Shown here one piece after another: positions 17,176-24,836 of a stretch of DNA of 49,174 nt. The stretch's first letter is position 1. The number at the start of each line of letters is the position of its first letter. This DNA comes from Bacteroidota bacterium. Its GTDB lineage: Bacteria > Bacteroidota > Ignavibacteria > Palsa-1295. Location of the stretch: the NCBI GenBank assembly GCA_021324685.1, contig JAJPIQ010000017.1, positions 1-49,174 of the forward strand, in the 5' to 3' direction. The position numbers and the translations under genes are program-made. The notes beneath the pieces were generated by a model. It worked only from the letters and a program-made list of their open reading frames with translations, ran no database searches and was not told the origin of the DNA.

Positions 17176-18183
17176 ATGAAACGGCGGATTTTTAGCGGGA
17201 TTCAACCCTCCGAGGTCATTCACATCGGTAACTATATCGGTGCCGTCCGGCGCTGGGTCGAAATGCAGGACGATCCTGAAAAAGAAAATATCTTTTGTAT
17301 TGTCGATCTTCATGCGCTGACCGTGCCCCAGGACCCCAACGCCCTGCGCGCGCGTACCCTTGAACTTCTCGCGTTATTTCTGGCCGTCGGGCTGGACCCG
17401 AATAAGTCGCTGCTTTTTGTTCAAAGCCATGTCACGGTGCATGCCGAGGGCGCATGGCTTCTGAATTGCGTCACGCCGGAAGGGTGGCTCAAAAAAATGA
17501 CGCAGTATAAGGACAAATCGCAAAAGCAGGAGACCGTCCTTACCGGACTTCTCGATTATCCGGTCCTGATGGCGGCCGATATTTTATTTTACGACACGCA
17601 TGAAGTTCCCGTCGGGGAGGACCAGAAGCAACACGTGGAACTTGCTCGGAATATTGCCGAGCGCTTCAATCATCTGTACGGGGAGACCTTTATCGTTCCC
17701 GAACCGGCGATCGCGAAAGCGGGCGCTCGAATTATGGGGTTAGACGATCCGAGCGCGAAAATGTCGAAGAGCCTTGCTCATACAAAAGGTCATGCGGTGC
17801 GCCTGCTGGACGATCCGAAAGAGATCGAGCGAACGATCATGCGCGCCAAAACCGATTCCGGTTCCGAGATCCGGTTTTCGAAGGATCCGGCAAAGGCCGG
17901 TGTCAATAATTTGCTGACGATCTATCAGGCGCTCACCGGCAAAGCTACCGAACACGTGGAAGCCGATTTTACGAATGCGCGCGGTTACGGCGATCTCAAG
18001 AAAGCGGTAGCGGAAGTTGTGATCGAAAAAATGGAACCTATTCGCCGTCGCTATTCCGAAATCGTTTCCGACAGCGCTGAACTTCAGCGCATCATGCGCA
18101 TGGGCGCTGAAAAAGCACGAGCAATTTCGGAACCTCGCTTAGTCGATGTGAAGCAGAAAATGGGATTGATTATGACGGCGTAA
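17176..18183 (+). CDS. trpS: Tryptophanyl-tRNA synthetase
   Basis: A 335-residue class I aminoacyl-tRNA synthetase. The start is ATG 17176 (MKRRIFSGIQPS); an in-frame TTG 21 nt upstream is less likely. The HIGH-like motif HIGN is at 16-19 and KMSKS (in DDPSAKMSKSL) around residue 197. GVNNLLTIYQALTG and the C-terminal helices are as in TrpS. The length is typical. The stop is followed by 2 nt and then a GT-C gene. Confidence 0.96.
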   Translation: MKRRIFSGIQPSEVIHIGNYIGAVRRWVEMQDDPEKENIFCIVDLHALTVPQDPNALRARTLELLALFLAVGLDPNKSLLFVQSHVTVHAEGAWLLNCVTPEGWLKKMTQYKDKSQKQETVLTGLLDYPVLMAADILFYDTHEVPVGEDQKQHVELARNIAERFNHLYGETFIVPEPAIAKAGARIMGLDDPSAKMSKSLAHTKGHAVRLLDDPKEIERTIMRAKTDSGSEIRFSKDPAKAGVNNLLTIYQALTGKATEHVEADFTNARGYGDLKKAVAEVVIEKMEPIRRRYSEIVSDSAELQRIMRMGAEKARAISEPRLVDVKQKMGLIMTA

Positions 18184-18185
18184 GG

Positions 18186-19634
18186 ATGGAAGCAAACGTC
18201 CGAAAAAGGTTTTACCTTTTACTTCTTGTATGCGGAAGTATTTTGTCTATTACGTTTCTGTATCCGTATAGCGGGGATAATGCACAGCTACTGTATACAG
18301 CCGACCTGATGCTCCGCGGTATGATGCCGTACCGGTCCGTCTTCTATCACGATTTCCCGGGAATTCTATTTATTCATGCCTTTCAATTACTCGTATTGGG
18401 TAAATCCTTACAGGCGTTCCATATCCTCGATGTGGCAATCCTTCTGTTCGGTGCTTCGATAGTATTTCGAATGACATCCTATCTTGGCGGCGAGCTGGCC
18501 GGTTGGCTTTGTGCAATATTCTGGAGTTTTTATTATGTGCTGGAAGGCGGAAATATGGTCGGTCAGCGCGATGTATATGTTTCAATCTTACTCCTGATTG
18601 TAATATATTTCCTTCTTCTGAGGCCGCAAAAATCGCTCGCCTTCACAGGCTTTCTAACCGGACTCATCGTTTTATTTCGGCCCACGTATGGCCTTGTTGC
18701 CGTTACGATCTTCTTATGGTTGCTTTGGCGCATGAGAAACGATGTGGATAATTTTCGTCGGGTATGGACTCGATTTTTGCCATGCTGCTGTGCTCCAGTT
18801 TTCGTTTTTATTTTTGTTAGCCTGGCAACTGGCACTTTCAGCGATGTGTACAACCAGATCGTACTGTTCAATTTAAAGTCATACAACGTTTATCTCGGCC
18901 CGTTTTATCTTGCTCATAAAATCCGGGCGTATGCAGTCTGGATAGCAATCTTTTTTCTTGGACTTGCCGCTCTGTTCCGAAGCGGAAACCGTTCCGCCGC
19001 TGGATTACTCGGAGTAATAACCGGAGCACTGTTGCTCGAGGTGCTATTGCTTTCGCAGACGAACTATCAACTCCACCCTCTTTTAACGCTTGTGATTGTA
19101 GCATCCAGTGCGGGCTGGGCGTTGCTGTGGAACGAATATACTTCGCGTGCGTGGCGAATAAGTATTGCCGCATTGGCCATTATTGGATTTTTACTTCCGG
19201 CGGTTCGCCATAATGCGTTTGGATTCCAGGACATGAGCGAGGAAGACATGCTTGTTCGGTATTTGCGCTCACGCATTCCGCCGGGGAGTATTCTTCAAAC
19301 GGCCGGTTCGATGCATGCGCCGCTCGCGTTAGCCGTAAATCCCGCGAGCCGTTTCATTATGCTGCATGAACTGGTCCAGCGCGATCGTTTCGGCAACCTG
19401 CAGGATTTTCAAATTTCATGGCGGAATGAATATTTACGCGACCTGATAAAAAATCGTCCCCTTTACTTCCTGATGCATGATGGCTATGATGGCGAGCGCC
19501 AGTTCCTGAATGGAGAAACTCCGTGGGAAGTGATTGGCAGGGATCTGCCTGCCGTCGGAAACTGGCTCGACAGGACGTGCCACATCGAGACAAGGATCGG
19601 TCGATATACGCTCTATCGCCGAAATTCCGAGTAA
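18186..19634 (+). CDS. Polytopic GT-C-like membrane protein
   Basis: A 482-residue integral membrane protein with about 10 hydrophobic segments followed by a 120-residue soluble tail. The early loop has PYSGDNAQLLYTADLMLRGM and then FYHDFPGILFIHAF, the pattern of dolichyl/polyprenyl-phosphate-sugar-using GT-C enzymes (an acidic residue after helix 1, then an aromatic-HDxPG motif). The ATG is 2 nt after trpS. Together with the protein at 7141 and the one at 36689 it makes three GT-C-type proteins in the window. Sugar and acceptor unknown. Confidence 0.7.
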   Translation: MEANVRKRFYLLLLVCGSILSITFLYPYSGDNAQLLYTADLMLRGMMPYRSVFYHDFPGILFIHAFQLLVLGKSLQAFHILDVAILLFGASIVFRMTSYLGGELAGWLCAIFWSFYYVLEGGNMVGQRDVYVSILLLIVIYFLLLRPQKSLAFTGFLTGLIVLFRPTYGLVAVTIFLWLLWRMRNDVDNFRRVWTRFLPCCCAPVFVFIFVSLATGTFSDVYNQIVLFNLKSYNVYLGPFYLAHKIRAYAVWIAIFFLGLAALFRSGNRSAAGLLGVITGALLLEVLLLSQTNYQLHPLLTLVIVASSAGWALLWNEYTSRAWRISIAALAIIGFLLPAVRHNAFGFQDMSEEDMLVRYLRSRIPPGSILQTAGSMHAPLALAVNPASRFIMLHELVQRDRFGNLQDFQISWRNEYLRDLIKNRPLYFLMHDGYDGERQFLNGETPWEVIGRDLPAVGNWLDRTCHIETRIGRYTLYRRNSE

Positions 19635-19641
19635 GATCCTT

Positions 19642-21501
19642 TTACGAATGCCCGTCCAAATGCTTCTCTAAAAATCCTTCCATCGCTTCATAGACTTCGA
19701 AGCGATTTTCTTCGTTGCGGAACCCATGTCCTTCGTTTTCCTTAACGAGATAGGGAACATCGATGCCGCGTTTCCGAAGGGCATCGACGATCTGATTCGA
19801 TTCTTCGATATTGACGCGCGGATCCTTTGCGCCCTGCACGACCATCAGAGGAGCGCGTATCCGGTCGACATGGAATACCGGGCTTGCACTTCGTAACAGA
19901 TCTTTGTCCGTTTCCGGATTACCGACCATTTCATACATCGATTCCAGGAACGGTTTCCAGTATGGGGGGATCGTTTGCATGAAAGTGAACAAGTTCGAAA
20001 CGCCAACATAATCAATCCCGCATGCATACAGCTCGGGAGAAAAAGCGAGTCCGGCCAGCGTGCAATATCCGCCGTAGCTTCCGCCGTAAATTGCTACCCG
20101 TTTCGGATCGGCAATTCCTTCCTTGATAAGCCAGAGCACACCATCGCTGACGTCGTCCTGCATTTTACGCCCCCATTGTTTGAAGGAGGCTTCCCAGAAT
20201 TTTCGTCCATATCCCGTCGAACCGCGATAATTGACTTGCAGGACCGCGTAACCTCGACTCGCAAGAAACTGGACCTCCGGATTATAGGTCCAGCGGTCGC
20301 GTACCCACGGCCCGCCATGGGGATTGACGACGACGGGAAGATTTTCCGGGGATTTCCCGAGCGGAAGCGTGAGATAACCGTGGATAATGAGGCCGTCGCG
20401 GGATTCATACGAGATCGGCTTCATGGGGGCGAGTTCGCTTTCGTTCAGCCACGGGCTCACGTCGGCCAGTTTTTCGAGCCGGTCTGACGAAAAATCATAG
20501 ATGTAAAACGCTCCCAGCGATCGATCGCTGTAGGTTCGAACGATGTAGGTATTTTCGTCTTTCGTATAATCGGTGATCGTCACTTCAGACGATGGAAGTT
20601 TTTCTGTCAGGCGGTCGAAGAGTTGCCGGATCTGTTCGTCCAGATATTGGCGCTGTTGTTTCCACGTCGTATAGCCGATCATCGTGGCGACTTTCCGTTT
20701 CTTCGAGTAGGCCATGCCGTCTAAGTCGACTTCCGGGTGCTCGAAGATCACTTCGAGTTCCCGAGCCGCTGCCATATCGTACTTTACAATGGCGAGGCGG
20801 TCTCTTCCGAGATTGCTGAGTGCGTACACCGCCCGATTATCGGGCGTGAAAAAGAGCGGTTCGAGCGATTCTTTAAAATGGATCGTCTTGACTTCACGGA
20901 AGGGCTCGCTGTCGACATCGCGATAGAGGAACGTCGTGTTGACGCCATCGGTCGCGATCGCGATCCTTACGGCACCCGTGTGATCGGTGACCCAGCGGGT
21001 GATATTACCGGGATTTTCGGCAATCAGTTGTATCTGCCCGGTCGAGATATTCATGCGAAAGACGTCGAAGCATTCGGCGTCGCGCCGGTTCATTCCTATT
21101 AATACTTCATCATCGATTTCCTGCAATTCATCGACGACCTCGACCTTTACGTTCGGAAACGGTGTGAGATCGCGAGGATTCGAGCCGCCTTTATCGACCG
21201 CAAAAAGATGGTAGTTCTCATCGCCGTCGAAATCTCGTGTATAGATCAGGGTATCGTTGTTTTTCCACCAGTAAGCGCCAATATCGCGCGCCGTTTCTGA
21301 GGTCACGCGAATAGCTTTTCCCTGCCCTATGCTGTCGCGCGATTCCACGAAAATATTCATTCGCCGCTTGAAGGGTTCGGTATGCGAGATATAGCGGCCG
21401 TCGGGAGAAATACGAAAGGCGGTCTTTTCCGGATTTCGAAAAAAATCACGAAGCGGGATGCGTGTGGCGGAAGTAGAAGCAGTCGAAGTAGAAGGAGTCA
21501 A
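19642..21501 (-). CDS. S9-family prolyl oligopeptidase/acylaminoacyl peptidase
   Basis: A 619-residue serine peptidase: N-terminal seven-bladed propeller (SPDGRYISH and similar blades) and C-terminal alpha/beta hydrolase domain. The catalytic triad is Ser475 (GGSYGGY), Asp560 (AKDPRVN) and His592 (EGHGF). No signal peptide is visible, so it is probably cytoplasmic. The only plausible start is TTG at 21501; no ATG or GTG precedes RIPLRDFFRNPEKT in frame. The first codons (TPSTSTASTSAT) are encoded by a 15-bp tandem repeat. It is divergent from scpA. Confidence 0.9.
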   Translation of the reverse strand: MTPSTSTASTSATRIPLRDFFRNPEKTAFRISPDGRYISHTEPFKRRMNIFVESRDSIGQGKAIRVTSETARDIGAYWWKNNDTLIYTRDFDGDENYHLFAVDKGGSNPRDLTPFPNVKVEVVDELQEIDDEVLIGMNRRDAECFDVFRMNISTGQIQLIAENPGNITRWVTDHTGAVRIAIATDGVNTTFLYRDVDSEPFREVKTIHFKESLEPLFFTPDNRAVYALSNLGRDRLAIVKYDMAAARELEVIFEHPEVDLDGMAYSKKRKVATMIGYTTWKQQRQYLDEQIRQLFDRLTEKLPSSEVTITDYTKDENTYIVRTYSDRSLGAFYIYDFSSDRLEKLADVSPWLNESELAPMKPISYESRDGLIIHGYLTLPLGKSPENLPVVVNPHGGPWVRDRWTYNPEVQFLASRGYAVLQVNYRGSTGYGRKFWEASFKQWGRKMQDDVSDGVLWLIKEGIADPKRVAIYGGSYGGYCTLAGLAFSPELYACGIDYVGVSNLFTFMQTIPPYWKPFLESMYEMVGNPETDKDLLRSASPVFHVDRIRAPLMVVQGAKDPRVNIEESNQIVDALRKRGIDVPYLVKENEGHGFRNEENRFEVYEAMEGFLEKHLDGHS

Positions 21502-21506
21502 AGTAG
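21470..21506. repeat. 15-bp tandem repeat at the S9-peptidase start
   Basis: Two 15-bp units (21470-21484 and 21485-21499) differ at one base, and a partial third unit follows to 21506. The TTG start codon of the S9 gene (21499-21501 on the minus strand) lies at the junction. The repeat encodes the Ser/Thr-rich N-terminal residues. Confidence 0.8.
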
Positions 21507-21558
21507 GCTTGGTCCCAAAAATGATTGGCTAGGCGAAGCGGTCCAGTAAAATCAATTT

Positions 21559-21566
21559 CAAATATA
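21559..21566 (-). promoter_or_regulatory. Candidate TAnnTTTG -7 element for the S9 peptidase
   Basis: On the minus strand this reads TATATTTG, an exact consensus match identical to the gcvT element, 58 nt upstream of the TTG start at 21501. It lies in the 142-bp divergent region with scpA. Confidence 0.4.
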
Positions 21567-21643
21567 CAACATTCTCAGAATTCAGGAAGAAATTCGAATT
21601 TTTCCAGAATCTAATTGCGCTCATAAACGATTAGAGTGTGTCC

Positions 21644-22528
21644 ATGGAAGCCATTGCCTCGTCGCCACCATCGATGCCGTTTTCCGATGCCCCAGGTCCG
21701 GTTTTGCCGTCAACAGCTTCGACATTTTCAAGTTCGGCGATTTCCGCATCGCCGCTTTATAAAGTCCGCCTCTTAAAGGACGACCGTTCCGCCATTTTTG
21801 AGGGGCCCCTCGACCTCCTGCTGTTTTTTATTAAGCGTGACGAACTCGATATCTACGATATTCCGATCACCCGCATAACGGAAGAATTCTTCGAATATCT
21901 TCGACTCATGACGGCGCTCGATCTCGAGATCGCCGGAGAATTCATTGTCGTTGCCGCGGAACTTTGCCAAATTAAGGCGAAGATGTTATTGCCGCGGGAA
22001 GAGCGTACCGATGGAGTCGAAGAAGAAGACCCCCGGACCGACCTCGTTCGACGCCTGCTCGAATACCGAAAGTTCAAGGAGATGGCGGAAGAACTCTTGG
22101 TCATGGGCGAAGAGCAGCGAAAAATATTTTATCGGCAATATTTTACAGCGGACGACCGGACCGTTGAACCGCAGGAACAGGAAGAAAACCTTCTTAAGAA
22201 CGTCTCGATCTTCCATCTTATCAATGCGTTCCGCCGCGCGCTCGAACGAGCTCCCCGGATCAAGCGTACGCACGATGTCGAACTGATCCCCGTCACGGTA
22301 GAGGAACAATCGGAAATGATCCTCTCTGCCGTCTCGATGCGGGGAGAAGTAAATTTCGGCGACCTCTTTCTCGATATTTTTGAAATGGGGCCGATCGACG
22401 AGTTCTCCCCGGGCGTCCGGCTTCGGATTGCGGTCACATTTATCGCATTGCTCGATCTCGTTCGTAACCGATTCGTGGCCCTTCGACAACATAGTGTTTT
22501 CGACGATATTATTTTATTCAAACCATAA
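21644..22528 (+). CDS. scpA: Segregation and condensation protein A
   Basis: A 294-residue kleisin of the SMC-ScpAB complex. The start is ATG 21644; a GTG two codons upstream is possible. After a Ser/Pro/Ala-rich leader of about 35 residues come the family signatures FEGPLDLLLFFIKRDELDIYD, IPITRITEEF, EFIVVAAELCQIKAKMLLPRE, and a C-terminal winged-helix end with FVALRQHSVFDDIIL. The N-terminal tail is longer than usual. scpB follows 33 nt downstream. Confidence 0.95.
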   Translation: MEAIASSPPSMPFSDAPGPVLPSTASTFSSSAISASPLYKVRLLKDDRSAIFEGPLDLLLFFIKRDELDIYDIPITRITEEFFEYLRLMTALDLEIAGEFIVVAAELCQIKAKMLLPREERTDGVEEEDPRTDLVRRLLEYRKFKEMAEELLVMGEEQRKIFYRQYFTADDRTVEPQEQEENLLKNVSIFHLINAFRRALERAPRIKRTHDVELIPVTVEEQSEMILSAVSMRGEVNFGDLFLDIFEMGPIDEFSPGVRLRIAVTFIALLDLVRNRFVALRQHSVFDDIILFKP

Positions 22529-22561
22529 TTTGCATCCAACAGAAGCGACGAAAATATAACT

Positions 22562-23500
22562 ATGCCCGATTATTCATCCCCCGAATCCCTGGCGCCGATA
22601 TTGGAAGCGTTGATTTTTGCGAGTGACGAGCCCCTTTCGGCCCAGGAACTTCGATCGCTAATTCTTGGCGAAGAATTTGAGAAAGAAAAAGCTCCTCTGG
22701 CGATAGAGCCTTCGATTGGGATCGAAGAACCACCCATCGGATTGAATCCGGAAATTACGGTTGCGGTCGGTCCGGGTATCGAAGGTCATAGCGAGGCACC
22801 CACCGAAGCACAGCCGGAAAAGAAGCGGCGAAAAAAAGCGCTCCTGGAGCTTTCCGTTATTCACGACGCGATCGAGCATTTAAACGCGTGTTATGAAGCA
22901 GAGGGACGTGCATTTCGATTGATCGAGATTGCCGGTGGCTATCAGTTCTCGACGCGAGGCGAATATGCAGAGTACGTTTCTCGGCTCTTCCGCGAAAAAG
23001 CCAGGCGCCGGCTTTCCGGGGCAGCGCTCGAAACGCTGGCGATCGTTGCCTATAAACAACCTGTTTCGAAAATCGATATTGAAAATATCCGTGGCGTTAA
23101 TTGCGACGAAGTTTTAAAATCGTTGCTCGAAAAGAACCTGGTTACGATCACGGGTCGTGCCGAAACCGTTGGCCGTCCACTACTCTATGGTACCACGGTC
23201 GATTTTCTTCGCCATTTTGGATTGCCCCGAATTCAGGACCTCCCACGTCCGCGTGAGATCGAAGAGTTGATGAAAGAGGAATCTGTACGCGCCACGACGC
23301 TTGAAGAAGCAGCAAGCGAATTTGTCAGCCCTGAGTTTTCTGCCTCCGCCGACGATGTGACGGTCGATGAAGCAATCGCCGTCGCGAAGGAACTGGCGGA
23401 GCGAGAAGAAGCTCCCACGGCCGATGAAGAATTTTCCGGACTGTCGGACGAAGCAGAGGTTTCGATCGATATTGCCGAATTAGACAGGGAAAAAGAATAA
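22562..23500 (+). CDS. scpB: Segregation and condensation protein B
   Basis: A 312-residue ScpB, the winged-helix dimer partner of ScpA-SMC. The family core is clear: LAPILEALIFASDEPLSAQEL, RAFRLIEIAGGYQFSTRGEY, RRRLSGAALETLAIVAYKQPVSK, EIENIRGVNCDE, GRPLLYGTT and FGLPRIQDLP. About 60 residues (near 38-97), rich in Pro/Glu/Lys, are inserted in the first winged-helix domain, and an acidic tail of about 80 residues is added at the end. The pseudouridine synthase ATG follows one base after the stop. Confidence 0.93.
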   Translation: MPDYSSPESLAPILEALIFASDEPLSAQELRSLILGEEFEKEKAPLAIEPSIGIEEPPIGLNPEITVAVGPGIEGHSEAPTEAQPEKKRRKKALLELSVIHDAIEHLNACYEAEGRAFRLIEIAGGYQFSTRGEYAEYVSRLFREKARRRLSGAALETLAIVAYKQPVSKIDIENIRGVNCDEVLKSLLEKNLVTITGRAETVGRPLLYGTTVDFLRHFGLPRIQDLPRPREIEELMKEESVRATTLEEAASEFVSPEFSASADDVTVDEAIAVAKELAEREEAPTADEEFSGLSDEAEVSIDIAELDREKE

Positions 23501-23501
23501 G

Positions 23502-24707
23502 ATGCCTATTCCTTCGCGCCGAGGTCCTCGGCGTCCGGTTGGGAAACCGGGAAGAACCTTCGTTCGCACACAGAAGTCCAAGGCTCGTGCCGAAGGGGAC
23601 CGGCCACGCGCGCATAGCCGAGAACTTTCGGATTCCGACAAAAAACCACGTCGTGTATCGAAAAAAATCGTCGGCGAGCATAGGGTATCGAAAAAAATCG
23701 TCGGCGAGCATAGGGTATCGAAAAAAATCGTCGGCGAGCACAGTGTATCGAAAAAAACCGTCGGCGAGCACAGTGTATCGAAAAAAACCGTCGGCGAGCA
23801 CAGTGTAAGAATAAAACGCAAGCCGGAGAGCAGCCGCACACTGAGTCGCAAGCCGCGATTGGCGAGAAAAACGCTGCCGAGCCGTCCCGCGAAAGAGGTT
23901 CCGATCAAACTCAAGCTTGCTCGCAAACCGACCGGTCAAACTCCATCGGAAGTTCCAAAAACCGCCTCCGTTTCGGAATCGGCAAATGGAGTGCGTCTTA
24001 ATAAATTTATTTCGAATGCCGGCATTACCTCTCGCCGTAAAGCCGACGAGTTGATTACGAGTGGTGCCGTTAATGTAAATGGAAAAGTCGTTACGGAATT
24101 GGGCGTTCGCGTTCGACCCTACGACGATCATGTGACCGTTAACGGAGAGACGATATCCCTTCGACCGCGATTTCTCTACCTTCTTCTGAATAAGCCGAAG
24201 GACACGATCACAACGACGAGCGATGAAAAAGATCGCTCGACCGTGCTCGATTATATCAATGCTCACGAGCGCGTCTATCCCGTGGGCCGATTGGACCGCA
24301 ATACCACCGGTGTCTTGTTGCTTACGAACGATGGGGAACTCACAAACCGGCTGACGCACCCACGATTCGAAATTGAGCGGGAATATCATGTCACGCTCGA
24401 TAAGGCCGTGACGAAAGACGATGCAAAAAAGATTGCCGAAGGAGGGATCGATATCGGCGATGGGGATTTGACGGGGCCTGCCGAAGTATCGTTTCTCGAA
24501 AGCGGTGAAGATGTTTTTCTCAAGATCAAGGAAGGAAAAAATCGTGAGGTCCGCCGTTTGTTCGAAACCCTCGGCTATGAAGTGGAGAAACTCGACCGCG
24601 TGAGTTTTGCCGGTATTACGCACCGCGGTATGGCCCGAGGAGAATCTCGACCGCTCACGCCGCAGGAGATTCACCGTCTCAAACACTTGGCCGGAATAGA
24701 ATCGTAA
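23502..24707 (+). CDS. rluB: RsuA/RluB-family pseudouridine synthase with repetitive N-terminal extension
   Basis: A 401-residue protein. Residues 1-155 are a basic, low-complexity extension including five copies of a 10-residue unit close to VSKKIVGEHR. The S4 RNA-binding domain starts near 165 (VRLNKFISNAGITSRRKADEL). The catalytic domain has GRLDRNTTGVLLLTNDGEL with the catalytic Asp, then EGKNREVRRLFETLG. It forms pseudouridine in rRNA; RluB (23S 2605) is the commonest role next to scpAB, but specificity is not provable here. It is coupled to scpB (1-nt gap). Confidence 0.92.
   Translation: MPIPSRRGPRRPVGKPGRTFVRTQKSKARAEGDRPRAHSRELSDSDKKPRRVSKKIVGEHRVSKKIVGEHRVSKKIVGEHSVSKKTVGEHSVSKKTVGEHSVRIKRKPESSRTLSRKPRLARKTLPSRPAKEVPIKLKLARKPTGQTPSEVPKTASVSESANGVRLNKFISNAGITSRRKADELITSGAVNVNGKVVTELGVRVRPYDDHVTVNGETISLRPRFLYLLLNKPKDTITTTSDEKDRSTVLDYINAHERVYPVGRLDRNTTGVLLLTNDGELTNRLTHPRFEIEREYHVTLDKAVTKDDAKKIAEGGIDIGDGDLTGPAEVSFLESGEDVFLKIKEGKNREVRRLFETLGYEVEKLDRVSFAGITHRGMARGESRPLTPQEIHRLKHLAGIES
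23655..23804 (+). repeat. Five tandem 30-bp units inside the pseudouridine synthase gene
   Basis: Units start at 23655, 23685, 23715, 23745 and 23775. Each contains a run of seven adenines. Units 1 and 2 are identical, 4 and 5 are identical, and unit 3 is intermediate, so the array grew by local duplication. The 30-bp length keeps the frame and adds 10 residues per copy. Confidence 0.95.
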
Positions 24708-24824
24708 AAAATAGAACAACACGTTTGGGAATGATTGCCATCTACGATGGCTCTCCGGACATGCCATAAGATTTCATTCCTACATCTCGTTTTTTCAACA
24801 CGCGGTTGGCATTCCATTGCTTCG

Positions 24825-24832
24825 TATTTTTG
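24825..24832 (+). promoter_or_regulatory. Candidate TAnnTTTG -7 element immediately before transketolase
   Basis: TATTTTTG is an exact consensus match only 4 nt before the ATG at 24837, with TTGG 15 nt upstream. If functional, the transcript would start at or very near the initiation codon, giving a leaderless mRNA. Confidence 0.35.
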
Positions 24833-24836
24833 CCGC

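Noticed and set aside
23655..23804. CRISPR array
   Set aside because: The 30-bp units are directly abutting with no spacers and lie in frame within a pseudouridine synthase gene.
23325..24767. 480-codon minus-strand frame over scpB and the pseudouridine synthase
   Set aside because: It is antisense to two recognised genes; its length comes from codon bias and from the tandem array being open in several frames.
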